A stretch of DNA of 64,000 nt from Mortierella alpina (lineage: Eukaryota > Mortierellomycota > Mortierellomycetes > Mortierellales > Mortierellaceae). Within the stretch, counting starts at the first letter, position 1. Each line of letters begins with the position of its first letter. Location of the stretch: the NCBI GenBank assembly GCA_029449245.1, contig JANATF010000007.1, positions 1,054,001 to 1,118,000 of the forward strand. The letters run 5' to 3'. A model generated the notes under the pieces. The model was not told the origin of the DNA and did no database searches. It saw nothing but the letters and a program-made list of their open reading frames with translations. Positions 1-12,238 of the stretch are shown here, piece after piece. The translations under genes were made by a program, and so were the position numbers.

Positions 1-103
1 TAGCAAAAGTATCCTGCAATTGATGTCAGTAGTTGATTATTATTACTGTCACTAATCTGCCCAAAAAAGAGGGGGGGGGGGGCGGTCCGGTTAGACTAGA
101 AAC

Positions 104-664
104 TCACAAATAAAGCTGGTCAAAGCCGATTACGAGCCACATTGAGGTCTCCGCCAAGTTGGAGACGATCACGGCGGTCCCAATCACCTTACACATGGCA
201 GCTAGCATTGGAAAGAAGAGCATGCAGTCTAGCTATGCTGGGTTGCTGTTTTTTAGAGTCAAACCGGGTCTTCCACAAATGCTCGCACTCTTTGTCGACA
301 GGCTCTTACCGGCTTTGGCTGGACCCCTGTTCCGACCTTGGTGAAGAGGCCGGTTATGATAGTGTGCCGAAGACCTCTTTTGCGGTAGCTGAGCACATAC
401 AGAGAAGACAAACTTGCAACCACATTCAGCGCAATGGTGACTACCATGATGTGTATCGTCACTGCTGCCTCCCTACAGTGGCTGCTTGTTCGTGTAAAGT
501 CGCATAACAGATGGTCGTCCATATGAGGATCGCTACTGACAATGATTGTTGGAGAGCGAGCCGAAAAACATAATACAGCTGACAAAGATGCTGTAAATGG
601 CATTCAAACTACTATACAGTCTTGAGAAGAGGATGAGAGCTTTGTCAAAGGAAACATTCAAAAG
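104..664 (-). CDS. 3' exons of a multi-pass membrane protein (5' part not found)
   Basis: Three minus-strand blocks join in phase: 664-537, 472-310 and 187-104, ending in TGA at 104-106. The introns are 473-536 (64 nt, GTAGCG donor, TGTAG acceptor) and 188-309 (GTAAGA donor, TGTAAG acceptor). The joined product of about 124 residues has at least three hydrophobic stretches, for example AIYSIFVSCIMFFGSL and HIMVVTIALNVVASL, with a basic loop YRKRG between them, so it is probably a membrane protein. I do not recognise the family. The first block follows a good acceptor (CATCAACCTTAG), but I could not find an upstream exon with a start codon between 665 and about 1100. The gene may therefore be truncated, or its first exon may lie further away. 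Phase agreement across both junctions is the main support. Confidence 0.42.
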
Positions 665-2486
665 CTAAGGTTGATGCGTACTGCTGAGGAAGAAAGATGT
701 AAATAATGAAATGAACGAGACCTGACTTTTCTGTCAACATTCGAAAGGCAAACACAAAGAGCTCAAGGGGTTTTCAGACGAGCCATTTCGAGCGATGTCG
801 GGCATCATCTTTCTTGTATCCGAAAACCGGAAATTGAATGGCTGCAGACGTTCCGGAGGTTTGGTTGAACCGCTTACCTGTCGCCTAAACAAAGCTTGTA
901 AGACGCTAAGTGGGGAGAAGTGCGGAAACAAGAGATACTTTTGCAGGAACGAAGCTGAACAGCGTAAAGGCGGCGCATGTGTCATGAGACGACAGCTATC
1001 GCACTCCAAAGCACGACCCGCTTTCGTGTGGGGGTTTGAGGCCGAGACTCTATGGCACGGTACGCGAAATCTGCACCTCCATGCGGGCTCATTGGTGCTT
1101 GACTAGACTCAATTTCAGCGTTAGTGCATGATGCCCGTGCCGTGTCCCTCTCCCTTCCCCTTATGCGCAGACTCTCTTCTCGAGTCCTAAAAAAAAGCCT
1201 TTTCGAGGATTGGCAGAACTACTCTCCGAGTAGACCTGATACTATGCTTGATAATATGTGCCACATTGAGGAGTCAGCACGCTGCAGTGCCTACATGAAG
1301 GAAACCGAGACGCACGCGCGTGTGCGTGCACTGTTGTCACGATTACTGCTGCCTCTTTGCGCATTGAGCAGGTGATGATTTAGTGTGTTGCACGGGTTCT
1401 CGCCCCGCTATGTCGGTATCAATTATGGATTTTGCAGTGAAGAGGTGGGAATCGATGATTGAGAATGCCTTTATGGGCTCTCCTTTATGATTCCGACTTC
1501 ATGGGAGGGTGAAGAGACAGAGCTCCAGGTGAATCATATAGACGCGTAACTCCTTGATGTGCCGCATAGAGTTAGTCAAGACGGTGTACGTGCCTTCCGT
1601 CATCCTCCGGCATTAGTGAGGGCTGCAAGCTTAGGTGATTCCTTTGCAAAGCGATGTACAAGAGCTTCAGCTGTGTAAAGGGTATATGAAATTGGCGGGT
1701 CTACGCCGCATACTTTCTTATGGTTTTCGTCGTTCAAGCCAACGGAGACACGTCTGCTTTCTGAGTGACCTCACTCCCTCTCCCCCTGAGCTTCTGGACC
1801 CTCTCTGACAATAAACTTTAAATCAGAGATTCGTTTGCCCGATCTGATTGCAGGACAGGAGAACACAACATGCGATGCACACGCAATGAACCAGACCTTC
1901 CTGCCTGCACTGCCAGCGAGATACACCCGTCCATGCACAAATATATATTAGATCTGGATCCCGACTGGAGGGTTGTCTCTGCCCTTGACCCCCCTGCACC
2001 TTATTGGCCGGACAACAACACGAAGGCTTTACTCGGTAAACATTGCACCAACCATCTTAGGAGAGTAAGATGGTTTACTGTTGTTAGAAGGGCCAGGGCC
2101 ACAGACCACAGATCTGATGTAGCATCATGCAACCTAGGATACACGGAGTACGTTTCAGAGGCCTTATCTCTTGGTTTTCTGTTTCTGGAGTTATTGCCGC
2201 CATCGCTTGTGTGCTGGATGGGCTGCTTTTGGCCAGAGACGATCTAATCCGAGATTGAGGAATGACAGAGAAAGAACTCGAGGAGAGCAGGAGAGAACAA
2301 CACTGTTGCAGCTTCGCAGTTCATCAGACTCTGAATGAGATGCCGGCTTCAACCAACCGTTGGCAGTTTGGTCTCTGAAGGCTAGGAGGGATCCGAGTTT
2401 CCAGGACGTTCGTTTCGCCCTGTGCATCGTGAGTCGGCTCTGTGCAAGAAATCGACCATCTGACTTGAAGATCGAGAGATGGCGTG

Positions 2487-2549
2487 TAGAGAAAGAGAGA
2501 AAGAGTGAGCGAGAGACAAAGAGAGAGACAGAGAGAGACAGAGAGAGAG

Positions 2550-2581
<32 letters not shown>

Positions 2582-2594
2582 CGTGAGAGCGAGA
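2487..2594. repeat. Purine (GA-rich) microsatellite
   Basis: This is a nearly pure purine tract on the plus strand made of GAGA and GACA units, giving spurious Arg/Glu and Leu/Ser open frames on the two strands. Confidence 0.85.
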
Positions 2595-2744
2595 CGGCTT
2601 ACTGTCCATAGCCGCTACGCGTGCGAGGGTGTGAACACGAACACGATCCGCTTTTTTATTTAGAACTGCGCGCAGCGATTGGCTGCCTCTCCACCTGGTG
2701 CCGCCTCTGTTCGATCACAGCCTCGTCTCTCGCACTCCTTAGTC

Positions 2745-2880
2745 GTCCTTGCTTCCTTCCTATCCTTCCTGTCCCTTCTTTCCTTCCTTCCTTCTTTCCT
2801 TGCTCCTTCTTCCTTCCTGCCGTTCCTCCTGTTCCTTCCTGGTCCTCTTCGTTCTCTTCCTTTACCTCGCTCGACTGCAT
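2745..2880. repeat. Pyrimidine (TTCC-rich) tract
   Basis: The stretch is dominated by CTTCC and TTCC units. With the GA tract about 150 nt upstream it makes a strongly strand-asymmetric region. Confidence 0.8.
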
Positions 2881-3565
2881 CCTGCCCTGTCACTCGCCCC
2901 CTTTTTGAACCTGATCCGTCACCGCGCATTCGACCCGTTCTTCGTTGGACCACCTTCTCATTCGCCAGCTCATTTCAAGCCAAAACACAGAAGCAGCTGT
3001 CCCAAGGGCCATCGGTAATGTCTATACCTTGCCATGCCACGCCATGCCATGCCATGCCCCAACACCGCTTGCATAGCGTCAAAAATACACACAAGGGTCA
3101 CTGCGTGGTGTGCTCCCTTGGAGCGTGTGGGGGGACCTTTGCTCGTGTCTACTTTTCACCTCGTGCTCAGCCTGGGTCTAAACGTTCCTACGCTACCGCG
3201 CCGTGTACTGTTCTTTTTCAACCGCACATATGCGATGGTTGCTGTCGGTTTGCTCTGTTTATTCATCATGGGTACCAAGACCTGCGATGCCTGGTAGTGT
3301 GCTTTCTACAGCTAGCGCCTGTTTCTGTTCATGATGCAGCTACTGCACAGTTGTATGCACCATGCTCCCTTACATTTGAGCCCTTGAGCCGCCCTGTATT
3401 GTTAGTCTCTCATGCGGCTCTCATATTTTTTCTGGATTCCCTATCGCTGCTCGCTCTGTTTTCATTTCCAAGGACCAAAGTCTCAAAAAGTACCTAGACT
3501 AACATAAGCAATGACCCACATGTGGTATAGATACAAGGACTAATACATACAGCCCATAAAATATC

Positions 3566-5206
3566 ATGGGAAACCCACTCTCCAAGTGCTGTCGTGAGGA
3601 CACAACAGACGCACCAGTGCCTCCAACAAAAAGCCAGGCGACTGTAAGCTCCGGAACAACCGGCACAGCCCAGGCTATCCCGACCGAATCCACATCGGCT
3701 CTGGTGGACACCAGTGGCCAGAGGATCGAGGCCACCAATGCTGCAACCAAAAATAGCTCTTTAGCCTCAAGCACAAACACTCCCGCCAGCTTTTTCAAGC
3801 GGATATCGACCCAGATCTCTACCCTCGGTAACCCAAAGACTCGTTCGATCGAGCAAGGACTCAAATCCCTCCCGTTTACGTTGACCGAGGAGGAGAAGAG
3901 AATCCTTCTTGCCAACGAGATCCCGGCTTCAGAGATCAAAAAGTTGTCAATTGGTATCGATGCTGGAGGGATGGGAGTTATCCATATGGCCGAGTGGAGA
4001 GGAAAAAAGGTTGCTATCAAGGAGGCTTCTTCTCAAGTCATCTCCAAAGAGGCAAGTGCTACATGATTTCTACTCATGCATCTCAAATGCTGGATGTGCC
4101 AGCCTGCATGTCCGTTGTGTGTGTTGCGAAGGCACAACGACACCATACTGACATATTTCGCGCTGGTCTGACATTCGCTAGTGCAGGTTGATATCTATAG
4201 CCGCATGAAGGGCTGCGAGGGTGTTATTCCGTTCTATGGCGTGACATTCCCGCCAGGACTTGACAAGATGTGCATCGTTACAAAGTATGCGGAGAAGGGA
4301 TCCCTTACTTGGCACCTCAAGGTTGAGTACCAGAACCTTACATGGGACGACAAACTTCGTCTGGCAACTCAAATCTCCTCTGGTATTGCCAGACTTCACG
4401 AAGAGGGTATCTATCACCGTGACCTGCATGGTGGCAACATCCTCATTGACGAAAAGGGCAATGCCTTGCTGACTGACTTTGGAGCCAGTACTATTATGGA
4501 AGAGCGTGTTGTGAGGAATGTGCAGGAGTATGCTATCGTGGAAGCCCCAACAGTCGAGGGTCGGTCCAAGTTTATCAGCAAGAAGATTGTCGGCTTGAAC
4601 GTCCATGAGAACAACGGCAAGCATAGTGGAGACACAAAGCGCGACGCTGAGGGTGATCGGGGCGATCCTTTGATTGGTGTGTTGGCCTACATTGCCCCCG
4701 AGCGATTCCGTAACCCCAAGTTCTTTGATGCCAAGTGCGATATTTACTCGCTTGGCGTTCTCCTCTGGGAGCTGACGACAGGACATCCTGCATTCTCGAA
4801 GGTGCCCCAGGACGTTCACTTGGCGGTCGCCATCATGAACGGAAAGCGCGAGCTCCCAGTCGAGGGAACGCCAACAGAGTACAAGTCCCTGTATGAGAGA
4901 TGCTGGCAGACTGAGGCAGCATTGCGTCCTTCTCTGCCCGAGATTTTGGAGACCTTGGCCAAGGTCCGTGCCAGTATGACTACGGAGCAACTTGCCGTGA
5001 CCCGCAGTCGCAGCAATACCCAGTACGACTCTGGTAAGTCATAGCACAGCTGCCTTTTCGCAAGAATGGGAGCATCAAAAACAGGTATTATGGAGAAACT
5101 AACGTACCGTCTGTAATCTTTTACACACGAAGTGGATGCCTATGAAGAGTCTTTGAGTATTCCTAGGCCAACCTCCGACATCCAACAGCACTTTCTTTCG
5201 GAGTAG
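3566..5206 (+). CDS. Lipid-anchored tyrosine-kinase-like protein kinase
   Basis: Three exons (3566-4051, 4187-5033, 5133-5206) encode 468 residues. The N-terminus MGNPLSKCC fits N-myristoylation at Gly2 plus palmitoylation of the two Cys, so membrane anchoring is likely. A linker of about 130 residues leads to a kinase domain: a Gly-rich loop (IDAGGMGVIHMAEW), the ATP-binding Lys in VAIKEA, catalytic HRDLHGGN, DFGAS, and YIAPERF with DIYSLGVLLWEL further on. HRDLHGGN is typical of the expanded TKL kinases of Mucoromycota and Glomeromycotina. The segment between DFG and APE is about 80 residues, far longer than usual. Intron 1 (4052-4186) starts GCAAGT, a GC-AG intron that keeps phase. Intron 2 (5034-5132) starts GTAAGT, and exon 3 adds a short tail before TAG. 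A kinase is near certain; its pathway is unknown. Confidence 0.88.
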
Positions 5207-5574
5207 CACATGCACTGGGGGTCTGAGTGCGATTTTTCCATCTTGAATAATACCTAATGAACAGCATCGACTGCACGAAGTTATGGAGTTTTGCTTTGAC
5301 TGAGCAGACTTGTCTTTGCCCACTTTGCAAGGCACTCTGCCCCTTGATGTGGGTTGTGACGCAAGTGCGCGCATTCATGCAAAACTTTAATACAGGACAT
5401 GTCCTCGCCTTTTTGGCAAGCATCAATCGCTTTGTTCCTTGTTCTCTGCTCGTCCCTCAGGACTTGGCCTTTACCCTTCCTTCCTTCCTTCCTTCCTTCC
5501 GTCCTATATCCCCCTCATTGAATCTTCTCTTTTTTCGCACACAACAACCGAACTCCCTCATCCGAGCCATTGAC

Positions 5575-6984
5575 ATGCGCTGCCCAAAGACGTTTGTCTT
5601 CCTACTTTGCGCAGGTATGAATTTTAGAACAGCAAGAGTACCTTTTTTTTTTTGTTCTTGCATTTAAAATGCCTTCGAACTTGCCTTCTGCACTCACTCG
5701 ACAATTTTGCAATACTAAGCTGCTTGCGTGTGCGCCGAGTCCTCCAATGATGAGCAAAATGTTCTTGGCTATCATAAGCTCCCGGCCGAGGAGGTTCCAA
5801 CTCCCAAGAACGCCTACGATACGCTCTACTCGCGAGCCATCTTTCTAGGCAAGGACACCACGGATCCACTGCGCCTGAACGTTGACACGTTCAAAGAAGC
5901 ACGTAATCACCCAGCAGCGGTCGCCTCGATTCTCCTCCATGTTGCCTCTCAGGTCCACTTCAAGCCTGATGAGGACAAGACCCTTGCCCTGGATCCAAAG
6001 GTGTTTGCCCGTTTCGAGTTCGAGCTCTTGCGACTGTCGGCCTTTGAACTCGTCGAGTCGCAGGAGACCTCTTTGGAGTTGACGGGCAATTCAAAGCAGT
6101 TTGCGTGCGAGGTCTTTAAAAAGTACCCGTCGACCGCTGATCCTGCCCTCATTGCAGAGGCACTCCAGCAACTTGTTCCCGCCTCCCTGACGGACGCCTC
6201 CCGGAAAGATATTCTGCTGTCGTTAGTGATCATTCAAAAGGCGGATGACTCGGACGAGATCAGCGTGGATGTGGCTTCGATTGCCATGGTGATCGTCTTG
6301 AAGGAGGCTCTGAAGGAAGGAGAATCCTCAGGCCCAGCCGTGATTGCTCAACAAACGGCGACCCTGATTTGGAAGAGGCTGCGACTCGTGGCCAACGACT
6401 TGGTGGAGAATGCGGAGGTCTGGGATAGAGCAGTCTACCCGTACGACGTGACAGATTTTCTTCAAAAGCTGACATCTGCTACGACAACCCACAACCCCGT
6501 CACGGTCGAACCATCCGAGTTGTTTGGACGTGCACGAGACCCTTGTCCAGGGTTCTTACCCGAGCTCCCAGAGCTCCCGGAGCTCCCCGATCTATCGGAC
6601 GTCTCCAATTGGTTTGGAAAGGCGATAGAAGCCATCAAGGATGCTCTCAAAAGGCTGCCAGACTTGCTTTCATGTCTGGGGATGGTATTCTTGTGGGCTG
6701 TGGGTGGGGCGCTGTTGGGCTTGATGGTGTCGGCTCTCATGGTGGGCCTGCTCATATGTGTTGGATTCACGCCCTACGGTATCGTTGCAGGTTCGATCGC
6801 AGCGTTTCTCATGTCTCTCCATATGGGACTCACGCCTGCTGGAGGGATTGTGGCCGTGTTGCAAGCTCTGGGTGCCACTGCATTGACATGGTACACATAT
6901 GGGCTTGCTGGTGCTGTCTTTGGTTTGGGTTATGGTGTGTATTATGGAATAGAGCAGGGTATTTGCCACGCGCTCGCTGGTTAG
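5575..6984 (+). CDS. Secretory-pathway protein with ISG12/IFI6-like C-terminal membrane segment
   Basis: Exon 1 (5575-5614) and exon 2 (5720-6984) encode 434 residues. The intron 5615-5719 splits a signal peptide (MRCPKTFVFLLCA then AACVCA), and both phases agree. The next roughly 310 residues are soluble and helical with no family I recognise; a short ELPELPELPDL repeat follows near residue 295. The last 100 residues are Gly/Ala-rich and hydrophobic, with VGFTPYGIVAGSIAA and GGIVAVLQALGATAL. These match the pattern of the animal interferon-induced 6-16/ISG12 family (Pfam Ifi-6-16), small membrane proteins of mitochondria and ER. By analogy this is an intracellular-membrane protein; its role in a fungus is unknown. 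It lies about 370 nt downstream of the kinase, in the same direction. Confidence 0.75.
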
Positions 6985-7359
6985 TCTTGTAAATAGTCAG
7001 TATTAGTAAGTTCTTGTGCTGTAAAATCTCGCTGGCACATGCTCACGCGTCCAAAGCCTTCCTTTTTGATCTCGGTGCTTCGCTCTCAAACAGACAGTAT
7101 GTGGCACACTCCCCTTTTTTGAAATAATTTGAACAATTGTTCCCAAAACCCCCAACTCCGCCCCGAAACAGTCACACGCATATATCGTCTCATGTCTCCC
7201 GAGAAGAAAAAATATCAGTTCACACTCATTCAGGTACAACAGGCCAATTCTAAATAGACGGGAGTAAGAAGGTCATCTTGCGTTACCTAGCCTGAACGTT
7301 TTAAACTCTATTACGTTCTTCACAACAAGATCTCCAAAAGCTTTTGACTCACGACCACC
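6985..7359. other. Intergenic spacer before the mobile island
   Basis: No gene seen. The minus-strand open frame at 7003-7239 has no recognisable features. A plausible Kozak context (ACGACCACC) precedes the next ATG. Confidence 0.5.
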
Positions 7360-10300
7360 ATGCCTCCTAAAAGATTAGCTGTGGCGAACAAGCGGCGATG
7401 CAGCCTAAGAAACGGAAAAAGTATGCCGATATGATCTTCAGCCATATCCACTTTGGCATGCTTAGACTTTGATCTTAACACAGCTCTTTTGCTCCAGCTA
7501 TCCTTAAATCACTTCCAGTCGAAACCACAAGAATAGGTCATGAGGCGCGAGTGGATGACGAGGAGGTTGAGGAAGATGAGCCGCTCCAGGATAATCGGCG
7601 TAAACGTGCTCGAATCTCCAGACTTGGTGAAGTTGGTTCCAAGGTTATGAGAGACATGAGAGAGAATGCGAGTGATTCAAGCAGCATCAATATTAATCAA
7701 ATTAACCAGTATAGCCCACACCAGTGTGAGTATTAACGGATTCATGCTGCCAATGTGAGTGATTATGGTAAGTTGATGATTAACACATACCTCTTTCTAA
7801 CATCTAGCATGTCAACTGCATGTCACGCCTCAATCCGTGTCAAGAGCTACTCCCCCCGAAGCCACATCCAGCCTCGAGGCAGCCAAATCCAGCGTAACTA
7901 GCTCAAATGCGTCCGGCTCCAGGGCGTCAACTTCGAAAGCGTCCTTTGATCCTAGTATGTTGAACCTAGGTGTGCTATCTTGCCGCTTCCACGCTTATAT
8001 CGTGCTATTGAGACTTACACGTTTTTTTGGACATCTCCCATGATTCAATTAGCAAAATCGACCTCACCGCCATCGACATGGGCTCATGCTACTAAAGAAC
8101 AGTTTCAAAATTTGAACACAGCATGTGTTCAAAAGGGCACTTCGAAGGCTAAAGCCAAGAGGCAACGGAAAGTTAAGGACAAACAGCAGCTCAAACGTCA
8201 AGAGTTGTCCCCTGAGGATTGCATAGAGGAGGACTCCGATGACGGCAACCGGGAGGCAATTGATTTCAATGACAATCTAAGCGAGGAAGACGAGGATGTT
8301 GCTCTGCCACCGGTCATGAAAACCAAGGCGGCCAAAGCGGATGCTATAACCAGTAAAATACCACGTGGAATGCTTGTAAAGATTTATGTCGCGATAAAAA
8401 ACTTCTAGGCAACCAAACTTACCCATTGCGGTTCATCGGTCTCCATATTTTAAGTCAAACGTAGATTCGATGAGCTCGTCCATATGATGGTGCATGAACG
8501 GAACAGGGTCTTGGAGGATTGGGAAACTGATGACGGCGATCTATCGCAGAACAAGATTCGTGAGCGTGAACAAGTTGTTCATAATCTCACTGTTCGTACG
8601 CCTGACACGGAGCAACAGGGAGTAGTGCAGGGTGAAGAGAGTGAAGATGGCGAAGTGGAGGAATCTGCTTTACCATCAGCACAAGCTCACATTCGGACGC
8701 GAGAGGATGTTGTCCGCGAGAAGAATTTGGGGCACAAAAGCGGAAACATGTCGGCTAGTACAAGGCGACAATACCTGACAGCTTTAGAAGCGTTTAAGGT
8801 AGAGTAAGAGCTATTTCATCCTTGTCTGCTGTTAACGCAATGATGGATGCACCCTGTCGCCTGCTGTAAGATTTAACAAAACCTTCTTTGACGGGGTAGT
8901 CCTTCTGCGATGATACCTATGCAGCTGACGGTCGAAAGCGATATGAGGTGTACGAGGATAAGGTACTCGTGTACTTCCAGGATGTCTTGTTCAAGCGCAC
9001 TGTTCAGAAGACCTTCAAGAATGTCAAGGACCTCGCGAGAGCCAACGTCCCAGTTTGCTTCAAGAGCAGTCAAGTGGTACCAGTAGATCCAGAGACCGAC
9101 GCAGGTATTGTTAACCACAAGCGAAAAGTACATACCAAAAGATAGTAGCAAGGGAATGGTGATGAGAAGAACAGCGCAAAAGAGAAGAAAGTGAGAGTCA
9201 GTACTACAAAACTAACCCCCCTTTCCATTTTCTTAACTTTTTTCTTCTCTAGTGAAGGAACTTCTTGGTGTTCATACCGTTGAAGGTTTAGAGGGCAGAC
9301 GCAAACAGCAGCCTCCCAGGGAAGTCTTCAACGCACCGATTAGTTTATCGCTGATCTCGCAAGCAAAAAACACGCTATTCTTTCTGGGTCAGCGACAAGC
9401 CGAGCGTAGGCTCAATAGCAATCTCGATGGGATCAAATTTGGAAAGATGGTTATCGATGCTATTGGTAACCATTTCAGGAATATCATCTACTCCTCTGAT
9501 CTGTCGCCAACTGACCATGGTGTGGGGTGCGCTATTCGGGACTCGTACACGGTCAAGGAGCACAGAAGGGCCTTGATATTTTGCTGGATGCAACCATCCG
9601 GTGCTCTCTCACCTTATCCTCGGGAGCATTTTGCATTAGCTATCAGGCACGCGATGTTGTTACGCGACGAGGACCTGAGACGACTCAAATTCTCAAGCAT
9701 GTTCATGATGACATTGCCAAGGCAACCGGGTGAGGTTCAAAGAGTCGCGATGCTTTTATTCCACATGAAAATGGGCAAAACCAATGTCACTGGTAGGAAG
9801 GAGTACGCATGCGCAGTCCGACATCAAGACGTTTTCCGGTGCAGTCTAGGCGCACTGGCTTTCTACTTTTTTGACCGCTTTCAGGTACGTGCTGCGTTCC
9901 ATGTCAAGATTCTAATAGTCTTTCATGTTATATCCCATGCCGTCAAGAATGTAAACATGTCAACTAACCCTTGACGATGGCTCCGCTATTTCATATCACG
10001 TAGAATAAAGACGAAGCAATACCGGATTTTCGGGATCCTTCTTGGCAGGGGATCATGGCTATCAGATCAGGCGATGACCGTACGACTGAGATCAATAAGA
10101 CAGGAACGCACGATGTTACGGCCAAGGTTTTCCGTTGCATGGACATTGAGACCTCGTACATAACTCACTCCGGCAGACACAGTGGTAGCGTCGAGGGCCA
10201 ACGACTGGGTGTGCCTGAGGAGGAGATCCGACGTGCTGGCTGATGGGTTCAAGGTACAAGTAAGATGCATCAATACTATTTATCCAGTCTTCCAGTACCT

Positions 10301-11584
10301 TTCGCCCGGGCGATAGCTGGATTCGGCAAGAAACCGTTCTACCTTAAGCGCAATGACATTGTTCCGTCGCTTGACCTGCAAATGCTCATATTTCCTTTCA
10401 TCGAAGGAGCTTACGATGCACATGGCGAGGAGGCAAAGCAACGTTGGAAGGCTGAGTGTCGGGACGTGATGAATGAGGTCGAGGTAGATGACGAGGACAG
10501 CTTGGAGCAAGAACTTCAAGACATCAAGGAAAACTGGCTTACTATCAGAGTATCCCAACGAGGCCAGGTGGCGACACGGACTCCGGGTATCGCTAAAAAG
10601 AACTTTTTAAAGTTACTACTGCGATTGCGACGCGTGATTCTTCAGGATGCTGTTGTGTACTTGGACTTTGGTCTTAAGGGACCCATATTAAGCGACGACA
10701 TTTTCCTTCACAATCCGGACTTTACAGCGTTCAGGGGCGCTCTTAGTAACCACATGTCTACAGAGCGTGCGAAGCTGCCAACCGAATTACCCCCAGGATT
10801 AATACCTGTCCTCCAGGCAAACAGCTCAGCAGTTGAGTCCGCCACGCGGCAGACGACGATCTTGCAGCAGCAGGTTGGCGAACTGCGACGGCTGTTACAT
10901 CAAGCACTTGCCGCCTCGGGTAATCTATGTCAGACTCACGACCAGACACACAATGGGCCTCCATCGCAGAGAGCACATCCAGCCGGCTGGCACGTCAGTC
11001 CAATCCATCAGGAGAACCTCGCGATTACAGGTCAACAGCCAGTCTTTTTTCCAGGTCCTTTACATCAAAGGCAAGCGCCTCCGCAGCAGACTATACCACA
11101 GCGTGCACTCGCTACTCTACAAACAGCACCGACGTTCAGGTTTCGTACTAACCGTGAGTTGGACATGCACAAGATGGCTAGTGCTATCTGGGAATCTTAT
11201 AAGGCATTCCTTCACTTCGAAGCATTTCACAGGATTCGAGGTGTGAACCCTGTAGCAGACAGGGACAGGAGAGCCAAATGTGACTACGTCTTCATTGTTC
11301 AGGAGATCTTATATCGTGTCAAAAAGGAGCAAGAAAGTGGTAGTGGCCTGAGCAGGAAGGACGCCAAGGAAAAGGTACTGAAGGAGCTGGACAAGGAGCA
11401 CATACGAGAAAAGAAGCCAGCAGGTTGGACAGCCCATTCTCTGTACGAATATTGTTTCTCTCGACACGTTCGCAGAACGAACGAGGGACAAGGTCACGAA
11501 GGATTAGATCCCCAGCCGACTCTTAACGACTTTGTGTATGAGGGCGATAGTGAAGTAGACTGTAGGTTTTGTGCAGGTGCCTGA
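7360..11584 (+). pseudogene. Crypton-type tyrosine recombinase gene with one in-frame TGA
   Basis: About eight exons: 7360-7420, 7498-7725, 7808-7969, 8053-about 8364/8375, about 8455-8798, 8900-9104, 9253-9884 and 10004-11584. Phases agree at all junctions except the fourth, which I could not settle. The first half is acidic and disordered. Residues encoded at 9253-10330 look like the Ndc10-domain-II/Crypton tyrosine recombinase fold: RHAMLLRDEDLRRL (first Arg), a Lys-rich MGKTNVTGRKEYACAVR segment, HSGRHSG (H-x-x-R) and MHQYYLSSLP (catalytic Tyr). A TGA at 10241-10243 interrupts the frame between H-x-x-R and Tyr. The same frame then continues for 447 codons, through GF-K-PFYLKRN and an RRVILQDAV segment shared with the relic at 16.3-18.1 kb. 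Stop TGA 11582-11584 is followed directly by AATAAA. Crypton recombinases move circular intermediates. One point mutation from intact, or read through. Confidence 0.72.
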
Positions 11585-12238
11585 AATAAATGATTGAGAG
11601 ATGTAAGAAGGTGAGCATGAAAGTCAAGACTGAGCACCATAAAAAACACAAAAGCGAAATACGCTGGCGCTACAAGCAGCCAGCAGAAGCTACAGCATAT
11701 TGGCCGGTATGACCATGGTCCCCGTTTTCCCCGTTTCCTCTGGGGACTCCCCGTTTTTCTGCCATTTGCTATGTCTCAGGTACCCCCCATGTTGACTGAA
11801 CCTTACTGGATACCATATTTAGAAGGTGATTGGTAGTACATATGGTTACAGTCTCTGTAGTTCATAGTTCAGAAACTTTAATTATGATCTATGATTTGGA
11901 TCACGTGATGACGTGGTATTTCATGTGAATCACTACATTGGAGCATGAAATACTTTTCGGTTTTTCATGTCATTATCATGATTGACCATGAAAATACAAG
12001 TATCCCTTCGAATTTGACAGGTACCGCGTAATGCTTAACCATGGCATCTTTCAAAAAACAAAGGCTGGAGTCCTCAAATTGAGGTAACCTCTTTAATTAT
12101 TGATCATGTCGTTGGCGAGCGTGATTGCAGTAGCTAGCAGCTACTCAGATTAGTTCTGACATGCGATGATCTAAGAACTCAATGTCCAAAGGGCGGGTTT
12201 TGAGAGCGTGGTATTGCGCTTTAATATCTGCGCAATGA
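11585..12238. other. Spacer between Crypton sequences
   Basis: No gene seen. It contains an imperfect CCCCGTTTTTC repeat around 11718-11760 and AT-rich sequence after that. An element boundary may lie here, but I found no clear terminal repeats. Confidence 0.4.

Larger units (their letters stand above)
665..3565. other. Gene-poor, low-complexity interval
   Basis: I see no convincing gene here. Open frames exist, the longest at 2679-3497, but they run through simple-sequence DNA and encode biased Ser/Leu/Phe/Pro strings. An AATAAA lies near 1811. A short inverted repeat (CCATCTTA ... TAAGATGG) lies near 2052-2073. CCATG repeats occur near 3024-3057. Confidence 0.6.

Noticed and set aside
2679-3497. 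272-codon open frame on the plus strand
   Set aside because: It runs through TTCC and CCATG simple repeats, its composition is biased, and it has no motif or plausible gene structure.
10055-10243. Separate 62-codon gene ending at the TGA
   Set aside because: The same frame is open on both sides and the recombinase domain spans it, so it is part of one broken gene.
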